DNA of 64,000 nt from Microbacterium sp. ET2. GTDB lineage: Bacteria > Actinomycetota > Actinomycetes > Actinomycetales > Microbacteriaceae. The stretch lies in NCBI RefSeq assembly GCF_030347395.1, contig NZ_CP128170.1, positions 2,356,001 through 2,420,000 of the forward strand, given 5' to 3'. Made by a program: the position numbers and the translations under genes. This document shows positions 19,731 through 27,870 of this stretch, one piece after another. Numbering within the stretch: position 1 is the first letter of the stretch; each line of letters begins with the position of its first letter. The notes beneath the pieces were generated by a model. That model had not been told where the DNA came from and did not search any database. It was given only the letters and a program-made list of their open reading frames with translations.

Positions 19731-21053
19731 TTGTTCAGCGCCATCGCGCGTGTCTTCCGCACTCCGGATCTGCGTCGGAAGATCGCTTTCACCCTGGGCA
19801 TCATCGCCCTGTACCGGCTCGGTGCGCACGTGCCGGCACCGTTCGTGGACTTCCCGAACGTGCAGTCCTGCCTGCGCGACAGCGCCGGCACCGAGGGCCT
19901 GCTGTCGCTGGTGAACCTGTTCTCGGGCGGTGCGCTGCTGCAGCTGTCCATCTTCGCGCTCGGCGTGATGCCCTACATCACGGCGACGATCATCGTGCAG
20001 CTGCTGCGCGTGGTCATCCCGCACTTCGAAGCGCTGTACAAGGAGGGCCAGGCGGGTCAGGCCAAGCTCACCCAGTACACCCGTTACCTCACCATCGCGC
20101 TGGCGCTCCTGCAGTCCACCACTCTGGTGACCGTGGCCCGCAGCGGTCAGCTGTTCGGCGTCACCGGCATCCCCGAGTGCGAGCAGCTGCTCACCAACGA
20201 CGTCTGGTGGGCGCAGCTGCTGATGATCATCACGATGACCGCCGGAACCGGCCTCATCATGTGGTTCGCCGAGCTCGTCACCGAGCGCGGCATCGGCAAC
20301 GGCATGTCGCTGCTGATCTTCACCTCGATCGCCGCCGCGTTCCCCGCCTCGATGTGGGCCATCGCCCAGTCGCGCGGCTTCGAGGTCTTCCTCCTCGTCC
20401 TCGCCGTCGGCATGGTCGTGGTCGCGCTGGTGGTGTTCGTCGAACAGTCGCAGCGGCGGATCCCCGTGCAGTACGCCAAGCGGATGGTCGGCCGGCGCAC
20501 GTACGGCGGCACGAACACCTACATCCCGATCAAGGTCAACATGGCCGGTGTGGTGCCGGTGATCTTCGCCTCGTCGCTGCTGTACATCCCCGCGCTCATC
20601 GCGCAGTTCAACCAGCCGCAGCCGGGCCAGGAGGTTCCGGGCTGGGTGGCGTGGATCCAGCAGTACCTCGTCTCGGGCGATCACCCGCTGTACATGGCGC
20701 TGTACTTCCTGCTCATCGTCGGCTTCACCTACTTCTACGTCGCGATCACCTTCAACCCGGTCGACGTCGCCGACAACATGAAGAAGTACGGCGGCTTCAT
20801 CCCGGGCATCCGTGCCGGACGTCCGACGGCGGAGTACCTGGACTACGTGCTGACCCGCATCACCCTGCCCGGCTCGATCTACCTCGGCCTGGTGGCGCTC
20901 CTGCCGCTGTTCGCGCTGGCGCTGGTGGGTGCGAACCAGAACTTCCCGTTCGGCGGCGCCTCGATCCTCATCATCGTCGGTGTGGGTCTTGAGACCGTGA
21001 AGCAGATCGACGCGCAACTGCAGCAGCGTCACTACGAAGGGCTTCTGCGCTGA
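19731..21053 (+). CDS. secY: Preprotein translocase subunit SecY
   Basis: The 440-residue protein forms the channel for Sec-dependent export and membrane insertion, with ten predicted membrane segments. Motifs include 'NLFSGGALLQLSIFALGVMPYI' (plug and second segment area), 'ERGIGNGMSLLIF' and 'VDVADNMKKYGGFIPGIRAG'. The start is taken as TTG at 19731 because GGAGG lies seven bases upstream and the product then begins 'MFSAIARVFRTPDLRRK', as in relatives. The upstream in-frame GTG at 19698 would place that ribosome site inside the gene. The stop overlaps the adk start. Confidence 0.96.
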   Translation: MFSAIARVFRTPDLRRKIAFTLGIIALYRLGAHVPAPFVDFPNVQSCLRDSAGTEGLLSLVNLFSGGALLQLSIFALGVMPYITATIIVQLLRVVIPHFEALYKEGQAGQAKLTQYTRYLTIALALLQSTTLVTVARSGQLFGVTGIPECEQLLTNDVWWAQLLMIITMTAGTGLIMWFAELVTERGIGNGMSLLIFTSIAAAFPASMWAIAQSRGFEVFLLVLAVGMVVVALVVFVEQSQRRIPVQYAKRMVGRRTYGGTNTYIPIKVNMAGVVPVIFASSLLYIPALIAQFNQPQPGQEVPGWVAWIQQYLVSGDHPLYMALYFLLIVGFTYFYVAITFNPVDVADNMKKYGGFIPGIRAGRPTAEYLDYVLTRITLPGSIYLGLVALLPLFALALVGANQNFPFGGASILIIVGVGLETVKQIDAQLQQRHYEGLLR

Positions 21054-21646
21054 TGGCTCGTCTCCTCATCGTCGGCCCCCAGGGCTCGGGCAAGGGCACC
21101 CAGGGCGTCCGCATCGCCGAGGCCCTCGGGGTGCCGGTCGTCTCGACCGGTGACGTCTTCCGCGCGAACGTCGCGGGCGGCACCGACCTCGGCGTGCAGG
21201 TCAAGGAGATCATCGACGCCGGGCAGCTCGTCCCCGATGAGCTGACGAGCGCGGTCGTGCGCGACCGGCTGTCGAAGGAGGATGCGGCGGGAGGCTTCCT
21301 CCTCGACGGATATCCGCGCAACCTTCCGCAGGTCATGCACCTCGATGAGTTCCTGGGCGGTCGCGAGGAGCAGCTCGACGCGGTCATCGTGCTCGAGGTG
21401 CCCCGCGAGGAGTCGATAGCGCGGCTGAGCAAGCGCGCCCTCGAGCAGGGCCGCGCGGACGACACCGAAGCCGCCATCGCCCAGCGCCTCGCGATCTACG
21501 AGAGCGAGACCGCACCGATCATCGCCGTCTACGCCACCCGCGGCATCGTCGACGAGATCGACGGCACCGGCACGGTCGACGAGATCACCGATCGCATCCT
21601 CGCCGCTCTCCGGGCCCGCGGCCTCGGGGGCCCGGCGACCGCGTGA
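21053..21646 (+). CDS. adk: Adenylate kinase
   Basis: The 197-residue enzyme interconverts ATP + AMP and 2 ADP. The P-loop is 'GPQGSGKGT' (residues 8-16), with Gln in place of the more common Pro or Ala. 'STGDVFR' and 'LLDGYPRN' bind AMP. The lid is of the short type without the four-Cys zinc site. Gene order secY-adk-map is conserved in many bacteria. The start overlaps secY and the stop overlaps map by 4 nt. Confidence 0.97.
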   Translation: MARLLIVGPQGSGKGTQGVRIAEALGVPVVSTGDVFRANVAGGTDLGVQVKEIIDAGQLVPDELTSAVVRDRLSKEDAAGGFLLDGYPRNLPQVMHLDEFLGGREEQLDAVIVLEVPREESIARLSKRALEQGRADDTEAAIAQRLAIYESETAPIIAVYATRGIVDEIDGTGTVDEITDRILAALRARGLGGPATA

Positions 21647-22488
21647 GCCCGAACGTGGGACTGCGCCGCTCGATCTACAAGACTCCCGCCCAGCTGCGGG
21701 CGATGCTCGAGCCCGGCCTCATCACCGCCGACGCCCTCGCCGCGGTGAAGACCCTCATCGCACCCGGCGTCACCACTGCGGAGCTGGATGCCGCGGCATC
21801 CGATCTGATCGTCTCGCGCGGGGCGAAATCGAACTTCCAGATGGTGCGGGGGTACCGGCACACCGTCTGCGCGTCGGTGAACGAGCAGGTGGTGCACGGG
21901 ATCCCCGGTGACCGCCCGCTCGAACCCGGCGACATCCTCTCGATCGACTGCGGCGCGGAGTACAAGGGCTGGAACGGCGATTCGGCCCTCACCGTCGTCC
22001 TGCCCGACCCGACCCGGCCCGAGCTCGTGGCCGAGCGGGAGCAGCTGTCGCAGGTGACCGAAGGGTCGCTGTGGGCGGGAATCGCGGCACTCGCGACCGC
22101 ACGGCACATCGCCGACGTCGGCGCTGCGATCGAGGACTACATCCGGGCCCACGGCGAGGATTACGGGATTCTTCGCGAGTACGTCGGTCACGGCATCGGC
22201 CGGAAGATGCACGAGTCCCCGTCGGTGTTCAACTACCGCGTCGACGACCCCGGTCCCGAGGTTCGGCCCGGGCTCGCCCTCGCGATCGAGCCGATGGTGG
22301 TCGCAGGGTCGGATGCCACGTTCGTCGAGGACGACGGCTGGACCGTCTCGACCGTCGACGGCTCGGCCGGCTCACACTGGGAACATAGCGTCGCGGTGCA
22401 TGATGACGGTGTGTGGGTGCTCACGGCGCCCGACGGCGGCGCAGCCGGGCTCGCGCCCTTCGGCGTCACCCCGGCACCGATCCCGTAG
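21643..22488 (+). CDS. map: Methionine aminopeptidase, type I
   Basis: The 281-residue enzyme removes N-terminal Met from new proteins. Metal ligands can be placed: two Asp in 'IDCGAEYKGWNGDSA', His in 'GHGIGRKMH', Glu in 'AIEPM' and Glu in 'HWEHSVAV'. The start is GTG at 21643, overlapping adk (GTGA). The C-terminus is about 20 residues longer than the catalytic core. It lies 27 nt before the DsbA-like gene. Confidence 0.96.
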   Translation: MSPNVGLRRSIYKTPAQLRAMLEPGLITADALAAVKTLIAPGVTTAELDAAASDLIVSRGAKSNFQMVRGYRHTVCASVNEQVVHGIPGDRPLEPGDILSIDCGAEYKGWNGDSALTVVLPDPTRPELVAEREQLSQVTEGSLWAGIAALATARHIADVGAAIEDYIRAHGEDYGILREYVGHGIGRKMHESPSVFNYRVDDPGPEVRPGLALAIEPMVVAGSDATFVEDDGWTVSTVDGSAGSHWEHSVAVHDDGVWVLTAPDGGAAGLAPFGVTPAPIP

Positions 22489-22515
22489 CGCCGGGACTGT
22501 TCAAGGAGGACGCCG

Positions 22516-23199
22516 ATGGCAACGGCCACGCGCAAGGTCAACTGGTTCGCGATTCTCGTGAGCGTCGCCGTGGTGGTCGCGCTCGTCGTGACGGCGGCCA
22601 TCGTGATCTGGTCGAACAACCAGTCGGATGACGCGGGGCCCGCGCCGCAGTCCGCCTCGATCAACGCCGAGACCGGCGCCATCGAGATCGGGACGGGCGA
22701 GCAGACCCTGGATACGTACATCGACTTCATGTGCCCGATCTGCAACCAGTTCGAGCAGGTGTACGGCGAGTCGATCCAGGAACTCGTCGACGATGGGACG
22801 ATCACCCTGGGCATCCACCCGATCGCCATCCTCGATCGGTACTCGCAGGGGAGCGAGTACTCCACTCGCGCCGCGAACGCGATGTACTGCGTCGCGGAGA
22901 CCGCGCCCGACGAGGCCGTGTCGTTCATGCAGACCCTCTATGCCAACCAGCCGGCGGAGGGCTCGACCGGCCTGACGGACGAGCAGCTCATCGAGATCGC
23001 CGGATCGGTCGGCGCGGAAGGCGTGGATGCCTGCGTGACCGAGCAGCGCTACAGCGGGTTCGTGTCGTCGATGACGCAGCAGACCCCCATTCAGCCCGGC
23101 CAGCAGAACATCGCCACGCCGACTCTGGCAGTCAACGGCGAGGCCATCGCCAACGACACCATCCCCGCGCCGGCGGATCTCCGCTCGCTCTTCTCCTGA
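22516..23199 (+). CDS. Membrane-anchored DsbA-like thiol-disulfide oxidoreductase
   Basis: The 227-residue protein has one N-terminal membrane segment (about residues 10-33) followed by an extracytoplasmic thioredoxin fold. The active site is CPIC (in 'DFMCPICNQFEQVY') and the cis-Pro loop is 'TPTLAVNG'. It belongs to the DsbA/Thioredoxin_4 group that forms or rearranges disulfides in exported proteins. Position after secY-adk-map fits a role in handling Sec-exported proteins. ATG at 22516 follows 'aaggagg'. The partner that reoxidises it (VKOR or DsbB type) is not in the window. Confidence 0.9.
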   Translation: MATATRKVNWFAILVSVAVVVALVVTAAIVIWSNNQSDDAGPAPQSASINAETGAIEIGTGEQTLDTYIDFMCPICNQFEQVYGESIQELVDDGTITLGIHPIAILDRYSQGSEYSTRAANAMYCVAETAPDEAVSFMQTLYANQPAEGSTGLTDEQLIEIAGSVGAEGVDACVTEQRYSGFVSSMTQQTPIQPGQQNIATPTLAVNGEAIANDTIPAPADLRSLFS

Positions 23200-23355
23200 C
23201 CCGCGGCGCGGCCGCGCTTCGCGCGCCCGCCTCGCTCGCCTCGCTCTCGCGCCCCCTCACCTTCGCCGATCCACCGTGATCGAGACCAACCTCCCGGCCA
23301 TGCGCGGTGGGTCGTCGCGATTTCGGTGGATCGAGGCCCGACGTCGCCCAGATGA

Positions 23356-24336
23356 TCATCGGCGCCAGCCCGAGCCACTCGCACGCATGCCTGACAGCAG
23401 AGCCCATCGCGGAGCGGTGATGCGCGGGACGCCCAAGCGGAGCAGTTCCTGCACCACCGGCTCGACGGCGATGGACGCCGCCATGTCCCAGCGCCCGAAC
23501 GCGCGGCAGCGTCGCCGCAGGCGATCCTCGCGCTGTTTCTCCTGTATGAGGGCGCGCACCGAGTCCTCTGTCGTGCCCAACCGGTACTTGCCGTAACCGT
23601 CCGACTCGGCGAGAACGCCCGCGCCCGGCCATCCGTAATCCACGCGGTCGCGGATCCCATCCGTGACCACCTCCACCTGCAGCAGGGGCGTCTCGAATCC
23701 GGACCAGACGATCACAGCGCGTCCGATGCTCTCCCCGACGCTCTCCGAGCGCGGGTCGATCGTCTCGAGCAGCAGGCGCAGTTGCCGGATGCCGCGGGTG
23801 TCGGTCTGCGTGGCAGTCATGCGACGGAGGTCGTCGACGGTCGCCGTTCCCCCTTGCCGCGGAGAGATCACAGCGTCGCCGACCGCCAGCGCGAACGGAG
23901 GAGCAAGACGCCGCATGAGCGTCACCGCTGTCCGTGCTGCTGAGGTGACGCTGAGGCCCCCTCGCGTTTCGATGTCAGGTGCCTCGACGCTCTCGTGCAC
24001 GACGACGTCGCCGTAGCGACGGGCGCCGGAACCCTTCGCATCGAACAGGTGCAGGTGGCGGGGTTCGCCGAACACAGGAAGTCCGAGGAGCGCAGCAGCG
24101 GACTCGTCGCTGAAGACCGCGTCGGGGTTGATGAGCGCGTATGCGTGGACGCGAGCCAGGTAGCGATCCCAGGGGGCAAGCTCGTCCCACGCAGATCGCG
24201 CGGCGTAGACGCCCGGACGGACGCGTCGGTGGGTCGTCGGATTGCGGAGCGAACGCGTGGAGGCGTGCGCATCCGCGAGGCGGAGCAGTTCGAGCGGGGC
24301 GGGCTTGACCCCGGATGCGAGGAGGAGGCCGGTCAT
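23356..24336 (-). CDS. DUF559-like / AbiEi-type protein of unknown function
   Basis: The 326-residue protein resembles the one at 8377-9324 in architecture. The N-terminal half has a reader-like region ('HRRVRPGVYAARSAW', 'LARVHAYALINPDAVFSDESA') seen in AbiEi-associated actinobacterial proteins. The C-terminal part has 'RVDYGWPGAGVLAESDGYGKY', matching the D...E-x-D-G pattern of a Vsr/DUF559 nuclease fold. ATG at 24336 is the likely start, without a strong Shine-Dalgarno. It faces away from infA and lies between the secY-map block and the alpha operon. Enzyme activity is not shown. Confidence 0.75.
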   Translation of the reverse strand: MTGLLLASGVKPAPLELLRLADAHASTRSLRNPTTHRRVRPGVYAARSAWDELAPWDRYLARVHAYALINPDAVFSDESAAALLGLPVFGEPRHLHLFDAKGSGARRYGDVVVHESVEAPDIETRGGLSVTSAARTAVTLMRRLAPPFALAVGDAVISPRQGGTATVDDLRRMTATQTDTRGIRQLRLLLETIDPRSESVGESIGRAVIVWSGFETPLLQVEVVTDGIRDRVDYGWPGAGVLAESDGYGKYRLGTTEDSVRALIQEKQREDRLRRRCRAFGRWDMAASIAVEPVVQELLRLGVPRITAPRWALLSGMRASGSGWRR

Positions 24337-24671
24337 CCGCCGATCGTGGCGCTCCGAGCGACGCAGGGTGTCCTCGCGATGCGATCTGCGGAAAGATCGT
24401 CGGCCGTCCTGGCTGTGCAGGAAGGGTCGAACCAGCGTTATCGCGACGAGCCACCGGGTATCGCACGGTGGTTCGTCACGATCGGGGTGGTTCGGCGGAA
24501 TGGGGATGGGCGGGAGGGGGAGGGGGAGGGGCGGAGAGACGCGCGGTTGCCGCGGGGTGCGATATCACCTATAGTTGATCTTTGGTGCGTTGCGCCTTTA
24601 TTGGCGTGTCGCCGCACCACAATCCCATCCACCGCAGACCGACCGGTCTGCATGCAAGCGATAGCGAGTTT
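24337..24671. other. Divergent intergenic region upstream of infA
   Basis: This 335-base stretch separates the minus-strand DUF559-like gene from infA. It holds the strong infA promoter at 24547-24575 and a purine-rich run of G with single A just before it (about 24505-24535). No coding sequence or RNA gene is seen. No clear promoter for the minus-strand gene could be placed. Confidence 0.5.
24547..24575 (+). promoter_or_regulatory. Promoter of the infA-alpha operon
   Basis: TTGCCG at 24547-24552 and TATAGT at 24570-24575 are separated by 17 bases; this is the best-matching promoter in the window. Transcription should begin near 24582, about 90 bases before infA. Confidence 0.8.
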
Positions 24672-24893
24672 ATGGCGAAGAAAGACGGTGTCATCGAGAT
24701 CGAGGGTGTCATCTCCGAGGCGCTGCCGAACGCGATGTTCCGCGTGGAGCTCACCAACGGACACAAGGTGCTCGCCACGATCTCAGGCAAGATGCGGCAG
24801 AACTACATCCGCATCATCCCCGAGGACCGCGTGGTCGTGGAGCTCAGCCCCTACGACCTCACCCGCGGCCGGATCGTCTACCGCTACCGCTAG
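24672..24893 (+). CDS. infA: Translation initiation factor IF-1
   Basis: The 73-residue OB-fold protein starts '[12 protein letters not shown]' and ends 'RGRIVYRYR', a standard IF-1 that binds the 30S A site during initiation. ATG at 24672 is set by the family N-terminus; the Shine-Dalgarno is weak ('gcgatagcgag'). Gene order infA-rpmJ-rpsM-rpsK is conserved, here with rpsD absent between rpsK and rpoA. Confidence 0.98.
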   Translation: MAKKDGVIEIEGVISEALPNAMFRVELTNGHKVLATISGKMRQNYIRIIPEDRVVVELSPYDLTRGRIVYRYR

Positions 24894-24967
24894 ACCGGTC
24901 GAGAAGTAACGCCCCACGCGGCTCGGGAGAGCCCGCGTGCCCGGCGAAGACAGCGAACAGGAACATC

Positions 24968-25084
24968 ATGAAGGTCAACCCCTCCGTCAAGCCCATCTGC
25001 GATCACTGCAAGGTGATCCGTCGCCACGGCAACGTGATGGTCATCTGCAAGTCCAACCCGCGCCACAAGCAGCGCCAGGGCTGA
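24968..25084 (+). CDS. rpmJ: 50S ribosomal protein L36
   Basis: The 38-residue protein reads '[20 protein letters not shown]' at its start and ends 'NPRHKQRQG'. It is the zinc-binding type: Cys11, Cys14, Cys27 and His33 form the ribbon. L36 is the smallest 50S protein and stabilises late assembly. 'gaacaggaac' lies just upstream of the ATG. Confidence 0.97.
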   Translation: MKVNPSVKPICDHCKVIRRHGNVMVICKSNPRHKQRQG

Positions 25085-25114
25085 CGACCACGACTCACAA
25101 CTGAATACACACCG

Positions 25115-25173
25115 GCAGGATCAGAACCCGCAAGGGGGACACCTCGGGGCGGAGGCCCGGGCACCGATCCTGC
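25115..25173 (+). promoter_or_regulatory. Structured leader upstream of rpsM
   Basis: GCAGGATC (25115-25122) and GATCCTGC (25166-25173) are perfect 8-base inverted arms. The 43 bases between them contain further self-complementary segments such as CCTC/GAGG, so the rpmJ-rpsM gap can fold into a branched structure ending about 32 bases before rpsM. It could be a ribosomal-protein feedback site, but none with this shape is known to me. Confidence 0.5.
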
Positions 25174-25205
25174 TCCACACCTCCACCAACTCCTAGGAGA
25201 GCCGC

Positions 25206-25580
25206 ATGGCACGTCTTGCCGGCGTCGACATCCCGCGCGATAAGCGCGTGGTCATCGCCCTGACCTACATCTACGGCGTGGGCCGTACCCGTTCGCACGC
25301 GATCCTCGCTGAGACGCAGATCGACGAGAACATCCGCGTGAAGGACCTCAGCGATGACCAGCTCATCGCCCTCCGCGACTACATCGAGGCCAACTTCAAG
25401 GTCGAGGGTGACCTCCGCCGCGAGGTGGCCGCCGACATCCGCCGCAAGGTCGAGATCGGCTCCTACGAGGGCATCCGTCACCGCCGCGGCCTCCCGGTCC
25501 GCGGACAGCGCACCAAGACCAACGCGCGCACCCGCAAGGGCCCGAAGCGCACCGTCGCCGGCAAGAAGAAGGCGCGCTGA
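25206..25580 (+). CDS. rpsM: 30S ribosomal protein S13
   Basis: The 124-residue protein begins '[15 protein letters not shown]' and contains '[20 protein letters not shown]' near its end, typical of S13, which forms the head bridge with L5 and contacts P-site tRNA through its basic tail. 'taggag' precedes the ATG. It lies 32 nt before rpsK. Confidence 0.98.
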   Translation: MARLAGVDIPRDKRVVIALTYIYGVGRTRSHAILAETQIDENIRVKDLSDDQLIALRDYIEANFKVEGDLRREVAADIRRKVEIGSYEGIRHRRGLPVRGQRTKTNARTRKGPKRTVAGKKKAR

Positions 25581-25612
25581 GCGCGGCCTGCAGGGTTTAG
25601 GAGAACACGCAC

Positions 25613-26011
25613 ATGGCACAGGCCAAGTCCGCCGCGCGCAAGCCGCGCCGCAAGGAGAAGAAGAACATCGCCGTGGGTCAGGCCCACATCAAGTCGACGT
25701 TCAACAACACCATCGTCTCGATCACCGACCCGTCGGGCGCCGTGATCAGCTGGGCGTCCTCGGGTGGAGTGGGCTTCAAGGGCTCGCGCAAGTCCACCCC
25801 CTACGCCGCCGGTATGGCCGCCGAGTCGGCCGCCCGCCAGGCGCAGGAGCACGGTGTCAAGAAGGTCGACGTCTTCGTCAAGGGCCCGGGCTCGGGCCGC
25901 GAGACCGCGATCCGCTCGCTCACGGCCGCCGGCCTCGAGGTCGGTTCGATTCAGGACGTCACCCCGCAGGCGCACAACGGGTGCCGCCCGCCCAAGCGTC
26001 GCCGCGTCTGA
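25613..26011 (+). CDS. rpsK: 30S ribosomal protein S11
   Basis: The 132-residue S11 has a Lys/Arg-rich start and the core '[19 protein letters not shown]', ending '[15 protein letters not shown]'. It lines the E-site side of the platform on the 30S subunit. ATG at 25613 follows 'taggagaa'. rpsD, which often follows rpsK, is not present here. Confidence 0.98.
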   Translation: MAQAKSAARKPRRKEKKNIAVGQAHIKSTFNNTIVSITDPSGAVISWASSGGVGFKGSRKSTPYAAGMAAESAARQAQEHGVKKVDVFVKGPGSGRETAIRSLTAAGLEVGSIQDVTPQAHNGCRPPKRRRV

Positions 26012-26030
26012 CGCTCGCATTCTGACTCAC

Positions 26031-26078
26031 GGATGCCGCGGGGCGCTGTCCCCCGTGGTGCGCGCCTCCGCGGCATCC
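26031..26078 (+). promoter_or_regulatory. Inverted repeat between rpsK and rpoA
   Basis: GGATGCCGCGG (26031-26041) pairs perfectly with CCGCGGCATCC (26068-26078), 11 base pairs around a 26-base loop that can fold further. It lies 20 bases after rpsK with no T run. Downstream, TGTCATATAG around 26112-26121 resembles an extended -10 element and may give rpoA its own promoter; no clear -35 box accompanies it. Confidence 0.5.
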
Positions 26079-26148
26079 CTGAACACAACTCAATACTTCA
26101 CCCACCGCACGTGTCATATAGCGGGCACGTGACTGAAAGGAACACATC

Positions 26149-27138
26149 GTGCTCATCGCACAGCGTCCCACTCTGACCGAGGAGAAGATCGGGGAGTTCC
26201 GCAGCCGCTTCGTCGTCGAGCCGCTGGAGCCTGGCTTCGGCTACACGATCGGCAACGCGCTGCGTCGCAGCCTCCTGTCGTCGATCCCCGGCGCTGCCGT
26301 GACGTCGATCCGCATCGACGGCGTCCTCCACGAGTTCAGCACCATCCCCGGTGTGAAGGAGGATGTCACCGAGATCATCCTCAACATCAAGCAGCTGGTC
26401 GTCTCCAGCGAGCGCGACGAGCCCATCACCGCGTACCTGCGCAAGACCGGCGCCGGTGAGGTCACCGCCGCCGACATCTCCGCTCCCGCCGGCGTCGAGG
26501 TGCACAACCCCGAGCTGGTCATCGCGACCCTCAACGACACCGCGCGTTTCGAGCTCGAGCTGACGATCGAGCGCGGCCGCGGTTACGTGTCGGCGACGCA
26601 GAACCGCAACGAGTACGCCGAGGCCGGGCAGATCCCGATCGACTCGATCTACTCGCCGGTGCTGAAGGTGTCGTACCGCGTCGAGGCCACCCGTGCCGGA
26701 GAGCGCACCGACTTCGACAAGCTGGTGCTGGATGTCGAGTCCAAGCCCTCGATCGCCCCGCGCGACGCCGTCGCATCGGCCGGTCGCACCCTGACCGAGC
26801 TGTTCGGTCTCGCCCGCGAGCTGAACGTCGAGGCCGAGGGCATCGAGATCGGCCCCGCGCCGGTCGAGACCGTCCTGTCCAACGAGCTGTCGATGCCGAT
26901 CGAAGACCTCGATCTGTCGGTGCGCTCGTACAACTGCCTCAAGCGCGAGGGCATCAACACCGTCAGCGAACTGGTCGCCCTCTCGGAGACGCAGCTGATG
27001 AACATCCGCAACTTCGGCCAGAAGTCGGTCGACGAGGTGCGCGACAAGCTCGTCTCGCTCGGCCTGTCGCTGAAGGACTCGGTCCCCGGGTTCGACGGCG
27101 CGCACTTCTACGGCGGCTACGACGACGAGACCGTCTGA
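26149..27138 (+). CDS. rpoA: DNA-directed RNA polymerase subunit alpha
   Basis: The 329-residue subunit has the N-terminal dimerisation domain ('[22 protein letters not shown]') and a C-terminal domain (about 250-310, '[17 protein letters not shown]', '[14 protein letters not shown]') that contacts UP elements and activators. The start is GTG at 26149 behind 'gaaagga'. It precedes rplQ by 39 nt in the conserved alpha operon order. Confidence 0.98.
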   Translation: MLIAQRPTLTEEKIGEFRSRFVVEPLEPGFGYTIGNALRRSLLSSIPGAAVTSIRIDGVLHEFSTIPGVKEDVTEIILNIKQLVVSSERDEPITAYLRKTGAGEVTAADISAPAGVEVHNPELVIATLNDTARFELELTIERGRGYVSATQNRNEYAEAGQIPIDSIYSPVLKVSYRVEATRAGERTDFDKLVLDVESKPSIAPRDAVASAGRTLTELFGLARELNVEAEGIEIGPAPVETVLSNELSMPIEDLDLSVRSYNCLKREGINTVSELVALSETQLMNIRNFGQKSVDEVRDKLVSLGLSLKDSVPGFDGAHFYGGYDDETV

Positions 27139-27177
27139 GCTGCGGCACCCGACTGACTTTCGACTGGAGTAACTGAC

Positions 27178-27792
27178 ATGCCCAAGCCCACGAAGGGTCC
27201 CCGCCTCGGAGGCGGCCCCGCCCACGAGCGCCTGCTGCTTGCGAACCTCGCCGCGGCCCTTTTCACCCACAAGTCGATCCAGACCACCGAGACCAAGGCC
27301 AAGCGCCTGCGTCCCCTGGCTGAGCGCCTCATCACCTTCGCCAAGCGCGGCGACCTGCACGCGCGTCGCCGGGTGCTGTCGGTGATCGGTGACAAGGAGG
27401 TCGTGCACGTCCTCTTCACCGAGATCGCACCGCTGGTCGCCGACCGCCCGGGTGGCTACACCCGGATCACCAAGATCGGCAACCGCAAGGGTGACAACGC
27501 GCCGATGGCCGTCATCGAGCTCGTGCTGGAGCCCGTGACTCCGAAGGTCAAGAACTCGCGCTCGTCGACCACGGCGGCCCCGGCTGTCAACCCCGCTTCG
27601 GATGACGCCGCCGCGGAGGAGACTGACACGGAGGACACCACCGAGGAGGCCCCCGTGGAAGACAGCACCGCTGACCAGAGCGCCGATGCCGGTTCGGAGT
27701 CGCCCGAAGAGGGTGCCGCCGCCGAGCAGGCAGCGGAGGACGCCGTGGTGGAGGGTGACTCCACCGCCGACGCCGACTCCGACGACAAGTAA
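27178..27792 (+). CDS. rplQ: 50S ribosomal protein L17 with long acidic tail
   Basis: Residues 1-125 are a standard L17 ('[20 protein letters not shown]' to '[14 protein letters not shown]'), a protein near the tunnel exit. The remaining 80 residues are an acidic Ala/Glu/Asp/Ser/Thr-rich tail, so the protein is 204 residues rather than about 120-130. The tail keeps the codon bias of the rest of the gene and is probably disordered. A bidirectional-looking terminator follows the stop. Confidence 0.95.
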   Translation: MPKPTKGPRLGGGPAHERLLLANLAAALFTHKSIQTTETKAKRLRPLAERLITFAKRGDLHARRRVLSVIGDKEVVHVLFTEIAPLVADRPGGYTRITKIGNRKGDNAPMAVIELVLEPVTPKVKNSRSSTTAAPAVNPASDDAAAEETDTEDTTEEAPVEDSTADQSADAGSESPEEGAAAEQAAEDAVVEGDSTADADSDDK

Positions 27793-27807
27793 CGACCCCG
27801 GTCGTAC

Positions 27808-27841
27808 CGAGACCCGCCGCCCCTGGGGGTGGCGGGTCTCG
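27808..27841 (+). terminator. Terminator between rplQ and the convergent acyltransferase gene
   Basis: CGAGACCCGCC (27808-27818) pairs with GGCGGGTCTCG (27831-27841), and the bases between extend the stem with a G-U pair and C-G pairs to about 15 base pairs. It lies 15 bases after rplQ and 30 bases beyond the end of the convergent gene, so it can serve both strands. Confidence 0.8.
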
Positions 27842-27870
27842 TCGTCGGTGCGCGCGACGCGCGAGCAGCG

